From assembly GCA_021018815.1 (NCBI GenBank), contig JAITYX010000033.1, positions 2,927,501-2,991,500 of the forward strand: a DNA stretch of 64,000 nucleotides, written 5' to 3'. Positions 43,962 through 55,145 of this stretch are shown here, piece after piece. The notes below the pieces were generated by a model. It was given only the letters and a program-made list of their open reading frames with translations. It searched no databases and was not told the DNA's origin. The stretch comes from Talinum fruticosum. Taxonomy: Eukaryota; Streptophyta; Magnoliopsida; Caryophyllales; Talinaceae. Every line of letters begins with the position of its first letter. The first letter of the stretch is position 1. The position numbers and the translations under genes are program-made.

Positions 43962-45910
43962 TTATGCATTTAACATACCAAGCTCATTCCTAATGAAGCA
44001 AAACTGATCCTCACTAAGTGATTTAGTAAAGATATCGGCTAGTTGAAGATTTGTAGGAATGAATTTGAGTACAATGTCACCTTTCTCAGAATGGTCTCTT
44101 AAGAAATGATACTGACCTCAATGTGTTTCATCTTTGAGTGCTTGAAGCTGGATTTTTAGTGATGCTGATTGCACTACGATTATCACACTTGATTGGCACT
44201 TATTTGAAAGAAAGTCCAAGGTCTTTCAATTGTTGTTTTATCCATAGAATCCGAGCACAACATGCTCCAGCTGCAATATACTCAACTTCGGCGGTTGATA
44301 GAGCTACTAAATTTTGCTTCTTTGAGTGCCAAGATATTAAGGATTGACCTAGAAATTGACACGCCCCTGAAGTGCTTTTTCTATCAACTTTGTATCCAGC
44401 GTAATCGGCATCCGAGTATCCGGTGAAAGTCGGTTACGAGTCTATGGAGTACCAGAGACCTAAATTACGAGTCCTTGCAAGATATCCGAATATTCTCTTC
44501 ACCGCGAGTGAGATGTGATTCTTTTGGATTAGCTTGAAATCTTGCGCATAAGCGGACACTAAACATTATATCTGGTCTACTAGAAGTAAGATATAGCAAA
44601 GATCCAATCATACCTCGATAGAGTTTCGATCTATTGCTTTGCCTTTTTCATCCGAGTCCAGTTTGAAGCTACTGCTCATAGGGGTTCTTTGCATGCTTCG
44701 TATTTTGAAGTTTATACTTTTTCAGCAGCTCCTTGGTGTACTTTGATTGATGGACATCGATTCCAATTTTTCTTGCTTGATTTGTAGATCAAGGAAGAAA
44801 TTGAGTTCTCCCATCATACTCATTTGAAATTCCTATCTCATTAACTCAGAAAAATCTCGACACGGAATTTCATTAGTAGCTCCAAATATTATGTCATCAA
44901 CGTATATTTGAGCAATAAGGAAATCTTTCCCCTTGGTTTTTATAAAGAGGCTCTTGTCGATCTGACCTCTTTTAAAATCATTTTGAACCAAGAAATTGCT
45001 CGGTCTTTCATACCAAGCTCACGGGAGCTTGTTTAAGACCATAAAGAGCCTTTTGAAGTTTGAAAATATGATTTGGAAATTCCGAGTTTTCAAATCTAGG
45101 GGGCTGCTCAACATAGACTTCCTCTTCGATAAAACCATTGAGAAAAGCACACTTAACATCCATTTGATATGATTTGATATTCATGCTAGATGCAAATGCT
45201 AATAGGATTCTAATGGCTTCGATTCGAGCAACAGATGCAAAGGTTTCCCCACAATCAATCCTTTCTTCTTGATTGTAACCTTGAGCTACAAGTCTAGCCT
45301 TGTTTCGACTACCAACCCACCTTCGTCCAGTTTGTTCTTGAAACCCCATTTGGTTCCTGTGAGTGGGTGGTCGGAAGGTCGTTTGGTCGGAGTCCAAACT
45401 TGGTTTCTTTCGAATTGATTGAGTTCCTCTTGCATGACCTCTACCCATTCAGCTTCATTTAGGGCCTCTAGTGCATTTTTAGGTTCGAGTTAATGAAATG
45501 AATGCAGTGAATGCACATAGATTCCGAAGAGAGGAACGAGTTCTTACCCCACTTGTTGATATCAAATAATATGTTTTGTAGTGGATGACTAGAAGCATAT
45601 TTGAATGCTTTACTGTTCTCCGATTCACCAGATCCGTAGGCTGAATTGATTGAACTTCGAAGTTTGTTCCGAGTGAGCTTGTTCATCGGTTTGCCCTTTA
45701 TCATTCCGAGCGGGTTCTTGAGTTGTTTCATTCCGAGTCAATTCGTTACGAGTGACTTCATTCCGAGCTGATTGGGTTTGATTCCTGATAGGCTCACTTT
45801 TGTCAAGGTCATTATCTCTACTGAGCTTCGGATCCGAGAATGATGATTCACTTGGCTTTTCCTGTTCAAGCTCATCAAACAAAACGTGGATACTTTCTTC
45901 CACTTTGTTA
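43962..45910 (-). pseudogene. pol: Copia pol of element B: integrase end, RT, RNase H
   Basis: Read downward from 45910. The integrase C-terminal region and linker (45468-45903) are followed by RT: ARLVAQGYNQEE, the first catalytic Asp in MDVKCAFLNGF, KLQKALYGLKQAP (45008-45448), then the IYVDDIIFGATNE catalytic motif at 44893-44907. RNase H follows with ALSTAEVEYIAAGACCARIL (about 44260-44320; the usual AEAEY is AEVEY) and CDNRSAISITKNP. A stop after GMLNA lies at 43962. Several stops and shifts. The gene is split at 45910/56667 by insertion of element A. Confidence 0.85.
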
Positions 45911-45915
45911 GTTCT
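45911..45915 (-). repeat. Target site duplication of element A, left copy
   Basis: GTTCT before the LTR edge TGAAGG; the identical GTTCT is at 56667-56671. The integrase gene of B reads on across the pair. Confidence 0.95.
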
Positions 45916-47445
45916 TGAAGGTTTGCTCGGGGAGAGTCCGAGTCACCCTAGAGGGGGTGAATAGGGTGATAGAAAATTCTTTGCGAAAGCACACACCTTT
46001 TGACGAAATGTTGCAAAGACGGATTCCGAGTCTAAAGACGAGTCGAGAAAGATTGGACTCGAAGTCGGTGAATCGGAAGAAGCAAGAGCACTAAGGCTGC
46101 TCCGAGCCTAGAATGAACTCGGAAAGTGAACACGGAGATTTTACGTGGAAACCCTCCTGGGGCGAGAAAACCACGGCCTGTGTCAATCCGGACACGAAGT
46201 CAAATCCACTATTTTGAGTCCACAAAATACCGTGAACTTGACGGAACCCGAGTTGCTCCCTTAGACAACTCTATACAAATTTTCCTAGACTCGAAGTTCC
46301 CTTATCCGATCTAGTACTTCCTAGCTGAGATAACCCTTACAGCTAGGGACAACTAAGCTGAGTTAACCCTTACAGAGCATAGTCAAGGGACCTTACAAAG
46401 AATGTAAGAAGAGTTTGTAACTAAGTACAAGACCTTACAACTCGAAAGTAATGAATTACGAGTAGGAGTTGTAAGTAGAAGATTGAAAGTAAATACAATA
46501 ACTTTGTTCAAGTAAGTGTATAGACAATATGTTCGGCTCTCTTCAAGTCTTGTGAGGTGGCTTCCTTTTATAGAAGACCAGGCAGAGTAGCCGTTATCTT
46601 CATCTCGCTGACCGAGAGTCCTCTCGTGACCGTTGTGAAAGGCTTTACGAGTCACTCGGAAAGTATCCGTTGAAATATGGACGTTGGACAACGGTTTAAC
46701 TCTCTTGGAAGTCCCAAAACCATCGGTTGTGTCTTGAAAAATGAGGTGGAAACCACCGTTAGGCTTAGCGTTCCAGTTTTCCGGATATGGAAGCGCATGG
46801 CTTCGACACAATCTTCCGGGACTAGAGCGGGAAAGGTGAAAAGCCATATCTGCTCGGTGATTTGATGTTACGAAGCCGGCTACTTTTGTAGTTTGAAAAG
46901 ATATCCTCGATTGAATAACCTACAAAAGTAAAACACCTTCGGTTCGCAAAGTATAAAATACTTTGGTCCAAGGTTAGACACGAGATAATAATATAATCAT
47001 GATAATTAACCAACAGATTATCCGAGTCGGAAAAGAAATGGAATATTCCGAGTCTAATATCCATGATACTCGGAATTCCATAAGACTTAGTCTTAGGTAA
47101 AGAATCAAGTTCCATTAACAAATATCGAGTGGGAAACACTTGATGTAGACTAAGCATGAAATGAACTACGAATGCCGACTTTGCAAAATAGAGTAAATAA
47201 CCACAAGTCGGATTCCGAGTGAGAGTGAACTCGAGAATAAAGAACAAGTTTTACGAGTCGCTAATCGAAAAGCGATTAAAGAGATATGTGAAGGCCGAAT
47301 CGCATAGAAAAGATACTTTTTAACTCAAGTAAGTTTCGAGACACGAGAGAATGCCTTGGAATCAAAACTCTATATAAATGACATCGTTATACCCGATTCC
47401 TTTTGCATGACTCGGAAAGATATAGAGCAGATGTCCGAGTCTTCA
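45916..47445 (-). mobile_element. 3' LTR of element A
   Basis: Plus-strand edges TGAAGGTTTGCTCGGGG and GTCCGAGTCTTCA. Hairpin 45943-45969 with perfect 8-base stems. TATA box (TTTTATA on the plus strand) at 46567-46573 with CCGTT/AACGG boxes at its U3 side. Confidence 0.95.
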
Positions 47446-47458
47446 ATCTCCCCTTTTT
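47446..47458 (-). other. Polypurine tract of element A
   Basis: The minus strand reads AAAAAGGGGAGAT at the LTR edge. A second purine run (minus GGCAAGGGGGAGAA) lies at 47715-47728. Confidence 0.9.
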
Positions 47459-47707
47459 GATGAAAGGCATTCCATACTTAAACGAAACTTTGTTAGAGGA
47501 AAATAGAATGATTCCGAGTAGTTTGAGTAAAAGCAAGGCATATTGAATAGATCGGAGCAATATACAATATATCGAGCAAATTAAAGTATACTTGAACTCA
47601 TTAACTCGTAAAAGAAAGAACTCGAAATTAATAATGAAATGCATTCAGTTCATTAAAAAAATTACAAGGGCGGAAAAAACTCCCCTAGACACGACAACCG
47701 GTTTCGA

Positions 47708-49469
47708 CTACATTTTCTCCCCCTTGCCTTTCAGAGAAAAACAAGAAACAAAAAGAAGGGAGAAAAGTACAAGTAATACACATAAGTTGTCCGGACAAAA
47801 AGAAAATTTTGAAACGAAATTCGGAGACACCGAGGAATCGTGACGCGAGTGCATGGCTCCAACTAGGAGGGAGGGGATTTCCGAGTGGAGGCGGAGGTGC
47901 GCCGGCGCTGATAAGATCTTGACGATGTGCTTGAGCGCGGCGAAGGGAGAACCGGAACAATTCGCAGGGGCTCGGCTCCGAGTGGTTGACCGGAGAAAGT
48001 GGATCGAGGGGTTCTTCCCTTGGGACCTCGGGGCCTGGAGGGGGCTGCTCCGGCCGACTCGCTTGAGGGGCGAGATCTTCGACCCACTCGGATCGCTGTC
48101 CGAGCCGAGTACAGACAATTTGAGCTTGGGGAGCAGGCTGTCCCTAAGCAGCTGCCACGGCCTCTTCTTCCCTTTGCCCGGAAGGGGCTGCCTCAGCCGC
48201 AGGTTCCTCGGCGTCCTCTCGCTGCATCTGCAGCCTTCTTCCTCTGCTTCCTCGGCTTCCTCGCTCTCCGAGGAGGTCGAGCCTGGGCTCGAAGACGCCT
48301 CGGATGTGTCCGAGTCATCCGGGTCCCGAGCCGCCTTGGACCGTCTCTCTCCGAGGAGCTCGGCCAGCTCCTTCCGCTCCTTAACCAGCTCTCTCATCTC
48401 AAGAACGAGAGACTGCTTGCTCTCGGATTTGGGACCGACCGGTCTTTTGGTTGATGGTCGGACCTCGAAGAACAGACTTGAAACCCCGAGCATGTCTCCG
48501 AATTCGAAGACACAGAGGTGATCTTGTCCATGAAGACAGGGGACAAGAGGGCAGAGAGGGTTTTGGAAGCACTCGGAGGTGGAGGCACCACCAGGTGAAG
48601 AGGGAAGAGGGAGAGGGGTTGATTTCGAGTCCGAGGTGGAGAAGGAGGCCTCGGTTCGAGTTGTGAACCCGGACACCGTGGTTAGTTTCCTGGTATCCGT
48701 ACCCTCGGAGTTCCTTCTTGCCGACCACAATGGCCGCCTCGGACACCGCGTTAGGGTCGGAGGGAAGAGGAACTTGGAATTGTTTGAAGACAAGGGTGAG
48801 AAGAGCACCGAAAGGAAGGGAGGTGTTCTTCTTGGTTTGAAGTTGAGCTGGCACAGCGGCCATCCGCTCAATGATGGAGGGAAGAGGTCGACTTCGTATC
48901 CCTCCGGGATATCGAAGAGGGCTTTGAGGTGCTTGGAGTTGGGGTTCTCCTTGCTAGAATGCTCGAGAGAAGAAGGTTCTCATCAGCAGGAAACACGAAG
49001 CCTGGCTTCGACTTCAACCGAGTCACGTAAAAGTTCTTTCTGGACCCAGGGAATTCTTTAGCGTATTTTTCAAAGAAGTCGTCGGCGACTTCAGTGAAGG
49101 GGATAGGGTTGCTGTTCAAGAAGAGAGAAGAAACTTTGAACAGACGGTGAAGGAGGGAGGTGTTGATACTGAACAGTAATGTTCGGACCCGAGAGGTTAG
49201 AACATTTTCGAGTGGGAGAGATGAGTATAAAACTCGAAACGAGTTCGAGGATAGATGAACTCGCTGAAACACAAGAAAGGGTAGACTCCTGTGGTTTGAA
49301 TGTTGGACAACCAGGAGAATTTGGTTGTTGGGAAGAACTTGTCGTCCAGCATGCAAGATGCTTTGGGTGACAATGGGTTTAGAAGGGGTTGAGCTTTCGG
49401 CTTGTTGGAGCGAGGCTTTTTGGAGGATGAAGAAACCCGAAAGTCGGGGTGGTTTCCTCTTTTAGGCAT
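47708..49469 (-). pseudogene. Copia third ORF (env-like) of element A
   Basis: ATG at 49469: MPKRGNHPDFRVSSSSKKPR, basic and nuclear-signal-like. Then LDDKFFPTTKFSWL, SLFLNSNPIPFTEVADDFF and EKYAKEFPGSRKNFYVTR (frame change near 49200). MAAVPAQLQTKKNTSLPF follows (from 48863). After more shifts comes ELVKERKELAELLGERRSK (about 48330-48395), a coiled-coil-like segment, then an acidic-serine run and AALKHIVKIL (about 47930). A hydrophobic stretch near 47740-47790 precedes the purine tract and may be untranslated. Function unknown. It is best preserved here, yet three or more frameshifts disrupt it. Confidence 0.75.
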
Positions 49470-49717
49470 TGTGAGAGATGAAAAGATGAAACTTTTCGAA
49501 AGAGAAAGAGAAAGAGATGGAGGTGTAGAAGAGAAGAAAACGAAAATGGTAGAAGAAAAATGAGAAGAGAGCGATCGAAAACTTACGAGAGAGAGAGAGA
49601 GCTTCTTCAACACTTGCGGACGATCAAGGGAACACTATTTACGTAGAAAACTTCCGCGAGAGGGTTTTCGTTTGAGAGGGAAGGAGTTTTAGAGTACCGA
49701 GAGAAGGATGGATAGAC

Positions 49718-49727
49718 GTTATTTATA
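49718..49727 (-). promoter_or_regulatory. Putative internal promoter of the third ORF (A)
   Basis: The minus strand reads CTTTATAAATAACG about 250 bp before the ATG at 49469. An AACGG/CCGTT box is at 49822-49826. The leader then runs through a CT-rich stretch (sense) with CTCTCGTAAGTTTT near 49585, a possible splice donor. Confidence 0.5.
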
Positions 49728-50115
49728 AAGAGTACGCGCGCCCGTTCACTATCCGTTAAGTAACTCCGTTCCGTCTCACCCGTCCATCGATCATTAATGC
49801 CCGGTGTGACAGTTCTTCTTCAACGGTTGAGATATCGGTGGTTTGAAATCTGCGGTTAAGATCCGATCGCAACGCTCGAGAAAGAGAGAGAAAAGAGTTT
49901 GAAAATATAGTCCGAAACTCTCCACTGTTTCTAGAGATAGCTTCAGAAAATTTGATGTCCAATTTTCTCTACGTCCGAGTTTGACTCGGAAAAGTTTCGA
50001 GTGACTCGAAACACGTAAATAACTATCAGCCCAAGTATCACATGATCAATCGAACTAATGGCTATTGACAACGAAAGCACATAGCACGTAAATATTCAAG
50101 AGTCACAACACAAGA

Positions 50116-53100
50116 CTAAGCATTTAACATACCAAGCTCATTCCGAATAAAACGAATTGATCTTCACCAAGAGGCTTAGTAAAGATATCGACTAATTGAA
50201 GATTAGTAGGAATGAATTCAAGTGTAATGTCACCCTTTTCGAGTGATCGCGTAAGAAGTGATACCTGACTTCAATATGCTTTGTTTTTGAGTGTTGGACA
50301 GGATTCTTAGTGATACTGATTGCGCTTTGATTGTCACACTTGATTGGGACAGAGTTGAGAGTTAGTCCAAGATCCTTCAAGTGTTGTTTTATCCAGAGAA
50401 TCCGAGCGCAACAAGCTCCAGCGGCAATATATTCAGCTTCCGCAGTTGATAGAGCTACTGAGTTTTGCTTCTTTGAGTGCCGGGATATTAGGGATTGACC
50501 CGAAATTGGCAAGCTCCGGATGTGCTCTTTCGATCAACTTTGTATCCTGCGTAGTCCGCGTCTCGAGTACCCGGTCGGACTCGGTTCGAGTCTCCGGAGT
50601 ACCACGAGTCCTAGATTCCGAGTGCCTGTAAGATATCCGAATATTCTCTTCACCGCAGATGAGATGTGATTCTTTTGGATTAGCTTGAAATCGTGCGCAT
50701 AAGCAAACACCGAACATTATGTCCGGTCCGCTCGAAGTAAGATATAGCAGTGATCCAATTATACCTCGATAGAGTTTCGATCTACTGCTTTACCTGTTTC
50801 ATCCGAGTCGAGTTTTATACTCGCTTGCTCATAGGAGTAGATGCGTGCTTTGCATCTTGAAGTTTGTATTTCTTCAGCAGTTCCTTGGTGTACTTTGATT
50901 GATGGACAAAGATTCCATCTTTGTCTTGTTTGATTTGCAGCCCAAGGAAGAAATTGAGTTCTCCCATCATACTCATTTGGAACTCTTGGCTCATCAACTC
51001 GAAAAATTCTTGGCACGTAAATTCATTAGTAGCACCGAAAATAATATCATCAACATATATTTGAACAATGAGAAAATCTTTCCCTTTGGTCTTTATGAAT
51101 AGGGTCTTGTCGATCCGACCTCTTTTAAAATCATTTTGAACCGAGAAGCTGCTCGGTCTTTCGTACCAAGCTCTAGGGGCTTGCTTAAGACCATAGAGAG
51201 CCTTTTGAAGTTTGAAAACATGATTTGGAAATTCCGAGTTTTCAAAACCAGGAGGTCTGCTCGACATAGACCTCTTCTTCAATAAAACCATTGAGAAAGG
51301 CACACTTAACATCCATTTGATATAATTTAATATGCATGCGAGGATGCAAATGCCAACAGATATTCTAATGGCTTCAATTCTAGCTACTCGGTGCAAAGGT
51401 TTCCCCACAATCAATTCCTTCTTCTTGATTGTAACCCCGAGCTATAAGTCTAGCCTTGTTTCGACTACTACTCCACCCTCATCCAGTTTGTTTTTGAAAA
51501 CCCATTTGGTTCCTATAACTCGGGTGGTCGAAGGTCGGTTGGTCGAGTCCGGACTTGGTTTCTCTCGAATTGATTCAGCTCTTCTTGCATGGCCTCTACC
51601 CATTCGGGTTCATTAAGGGCTTCTAGTGCATTTTTGGGTTCGAGTTAGAGAAATGAATGCAGTGAATGCACATAGATTATGAAGAGAAGAACGAGTTCTT
51701 ACCCCACTCGTTGATATCGAAATAATGTTTTCTTGGGGATGACTGGAAGTAAATTTGAATGCTTTACCGGTTCTTTGATTCACCAGGTTTGTTGGTTGAA
51801 TTGCTTGATCTTCGGAGGCTTGTTCCGAGTGATCCTCTTCATTGACTTGCTCGTTCGGAGCGACCTCTTGAGTTGTCTCATTCCGAGCTTCCTCGTTCGA
51901 GTGATCTCCTTCCGAGTCTTTATAGACTCATCTTCGTCATCATCCTTTCGAGCTTCGGTTCGAGTATGAAGATTCACTTGGTTTTCCCTGTTCAAGCTCA
52001 TCAAACACTATGTGGATACTTTCTTCCACTTTGTTAGTTCTCTTGTTGAATATACGATAAGCTTTGCTATGAGAAGAGTAACCTAGAAAAATTCCTTCGT
52101 CCGACCGAGCATCAAACTTGGTCGGATGATCCTTACCGTTGTTGTGGACAAAGCACTTACATCCGAAAGATCCGAAATAGGAAATATTTGGCTTCCTTCC
52201 TTTGTAGAGCTCATAGGGTGTTTTCTTGAGAATGGGTCTAATGAGGCATCGATTGAGAGTGTAGTTGGGCTGTGTTTATCGCCTCCGCCGTAAATAGTAA
52301 GGCGAGGTTGTGTTCAATCATCATCGTCCTTGCTATTTCTTCAAGGGTTCTGTTCTTTCTCTCAACTACTCCATTCTGCCGAGGAGTTCGGGTGCTGAGA
52401 AGTTGTGAGAAATTCCATTCTTGTCACAAAACTCCGAGAATTCCGAGTAATCGAACTCCCTTCCATGGTCGGTTCGAATCTTTTGAATCCGAGTCCGAGA
52501 CTCAACTTGAATCTTTCTACGAGCTTGCGAGAACTCCTTAAAGGCCTCATTCTTATGCTTCAGAAAACACACCCAGGTAAATCTTGAAAAATCATCAATA
52601 ATAACAAGTATGTAGGATTTACCTCCGAGACTCTTCACGAGGATTTCACCACATAAGTCCATGTGCAGTAATTCAAGCACATTGGATGTGGAAACTGTCT
52701 TCGAGATTTGAATGAAGATCCGACTTGTTTCCCTCCGGTGCATGCTTCACATACTTTATCCTTCTCAAAAGCACGGTTAGGTAATCCTCTAACCGGACCA
52801 AGAGATGCAAGTTTTTGATAGTATGCATGCTAATATGACCTAATCTACGATGCCAAGTCCAAGAATCATCTTGAAGAAATGCTTTTAAACATGATAAGTT
52901 CCGACTTGGGTCGAGAGAGGGATGATGTAGGTATTACCCGATCTCTTACCCGAGAGCTTTACCTCTTTGGTGGTCTCATCCGTGATGTAGCACTTGGATT
53001 GAGTGAATTTTACCTCTTGACCTTTGTCACAAAGTCGGGAGATGCTAAGTAAGTTGTACTTAAGTCCTTTGACAAGGTAGACTGGGCTCACCAGATTGTT

Positions 53101-53330
53101 TCCATTACCAATCTTTCCAATGCCCACTATCTTGCCCTTCGTTGTCATCACCAAAGGTCACCTTTCCTCCTTTATATGACTCCAGCTCGAAAAGAGTCCT
53201 TGGTCACCTGACATATGTCGAGAACAACCGCTGTCTAGGTACCAGTGTCCTTTTGATCTTTTCGAGTGACTCGCAAAACAGAGAGAATCTAACCCTTCTC
53301 ACTTCCTCTAACGAACCCAGTAACATTCCT
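50116..53330 (-). pseudogene. pol: Copia pol of element A
   Basis: Order on the minus strand: protease HWYLDSGCSRHMSGD (about 53195-53240, DSG intact), linker YLVKGLKYNLLSIS (52885-53154 frame), pre-integrase WHRRLGHISMHTIK (about 52810-52860), integrase core LELLHMDLCG, RTDHGREFDYSEF and a PRQNGVVERK segment near 52360 (D, D and E all present), integrase C-terminus to about 51780, RT (50815-51414) with IYVDDIIFGATNE at 51046-51060, and RNase H with VALSTAEAEYIAAGAC and CDNQSAISITKNP (50192-50512). Stop after GMLNA at 50116. The catalytic residues survive but frameshifts break the polyprotein. Confidence 0.9.
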
Positions 53331-55087
53331 TACTCGTGGTCCTTTTCGAGGAAGAAGGTGCTTCGGAACCCGGATTTGAATGACTTTGGTTTTAGTCCGA
53401 TTCCGAGTCTTCCTCTCGAGAACCGAGTCCGTGTCTCTTTCCTTTTAAAAACCTTTCCTTTTAAAACAGGAGAAAAGGGTTTTCTTTTATAAATAGGTCC
53501 GGGTTTAGTCCTCCTTTCATTTACGTGAATGGGACCTTGCTCGACCTTTTTGAACTTAACAGCTTCGGAATCCTTTTGAACAATTCCGAGTAAGAATTAG
53601 ATTCTTCCTCCTTGTTGAAACCAAGACCTTCCTTTCGAAATGAGACACATTGTGATCCTAAGAGCATATCAAGGTTCTTCCGTCCTTGAGAAAACTTTAA
53701 AACCAGATCTTGAGACTCAATGAGCTTCGTTTCGCTTGCTCATTTTCTTTCCTGAGTAACTCGGACTCAGTCTCATTAGTTTGAGCACTTGTTTTGAGTT
53801 CTCTCGAGTGTGAGTCTCGGCTTTTCCAATTCGTTTTTAAAAAGATGCTCTCGAAGTGATTGACTCAAGTTGTTCCTTGAAATGAGAAGAATCGAATTGG
53901 ACTTTTCTTCCAAAGTGAAGATGTACTTAGCTAAATCAACTTTGGAAAATTTGAGGAAGTAGTTTATTACCTCTTAAGGATCGGTTTCCTCGTTGTCCGA
54001 GTCCGAGTCCGACTCTCTTTCAGCTTCCGAGTCGAAATTGCCATCGGACACTTTGAGTCATCCGAGTCTTCGTCGTCCTCGGATGAGTCCTCGTCACTCC
54101 ATGTTGCCATCATGGCCTTTTTCTTCTTCCTGTCCCTTCTTCGTTTTGGACAGTCCTTGACTATGTGGTCTTTGCTGCCACATTCAAAACATCCAGAATT
54201 CTTAGACAAGGATAACTTTGAGGGTGAAGAAAACTTACCTTTTCTCGTCTCTCTTGTCCTTTTGTAGAATTCTTCTTTTGGCCTTTTATCCCATCTTTTG
54301 TGCTTCATCATTCTCTTGAAGCCTCTTGCAATGAGTGCCATGGGATCATCTTCGAGTCGAGGAGCTTGGACTTGCTTCTTTGGATTCTCGAGGCTTTAAG
54401 CGCGATGTTCCTTTTGGAAGTACCCTCAGCATCTTCTTCTTCCGGATGTATCTCATGGGTCGAAGCTTTCCGATGAGCTCGTCCGGCTTCAAGAGTGAGA
54501 GGTTCCGAGCCTCTTCTATGGCAGTTACCTTAGGACCCCATCGTTTCTTGGGTAGGCTTCGAGAATTTTCCAGGCACATTTCTTCATGGGAGATTTTCTT
54601 TCCCAGAGATTTGAGATTGTTGGTGATCTCGGTGAAGCGTATGAACATCCGAGTAATGTTCTCTTCGGCTCCATTTTGAAAAGCTCATATTTGTGAAGAT
54701 ACTGGCTGATCTTCGCTTGTCTCACCTGACTTGTACCTTCGTAGGTGTTGACCGAGTGTCCCACACCTCTTTAGCAGAGTCACGAGCAGAGACTCGATTA
54801 TATTCTTCCGAGCTTATGGCGCACATGAGGATGTTCATGGCTTTGAAGTTCTTTCGAACTTCTCGCCTGTCGGCGTGAACTCAGCCTTTGTCTTTCGAAG
54901 GATTCCGAATTCATCTGTCTTCGTTGGAATGTAGTTTCCTTGTTGTATGATTTCCCATACTTCTTCATCGTGATCCATAAGGAAACATTCCATAAGCTTC
55001 TTCCAAGTGACCGAAATTTGAACCTTTGAATTTTGGTGGCTCGTTGGAAGATCTACCTTCGTCGAACTCTCCAGCGTTCCGAGCCAT
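53331..55087 (-). pseudogene. gag: Copia gag of element A
   Basis: ATG at 55087 opens MARNAGEFDEGRSSNEPPK. The UBN2-type domain follows (54525-54764: RQAKISQYLHKYELFKMEP; 54346-54648: NNLKSLGKKISHEEMCLE and LLKPDELIGKL), then MALIARGFKRMMKHKRWDKR and an intact CCHC knuckle CFECGSKDHIVKDC at 54150-54191. A long coiled-coil/linker region runs to protease. Two single-base losses in CCGACTCGGAAG near 54350 shift the frame right before the knuckle. Otherwise this is the best gag in the window. Confidence 0.9.
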
Positions 55088-55131
55088 CCGATCTTTAAAC
55101 CTTTGGACTGTTAGATCCTTTCGAAAGGCTA

Positions 55132-55145
55132 GGCTCGATACCAAT
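55132..55145 (-). other. Primer binding site of element A
   Basis: The minus strand reads ATTGGTATCGAGCC directly after the LTR edge. Confidence 0.9.

Noticed and set aside
47853..48521. 222-codon plus-strand frame opposite the third ORF of element A
   Set aside because: Shadow of the minus-strand ORF; the minus-strand reading has the blocks shared with B, C, D and F.
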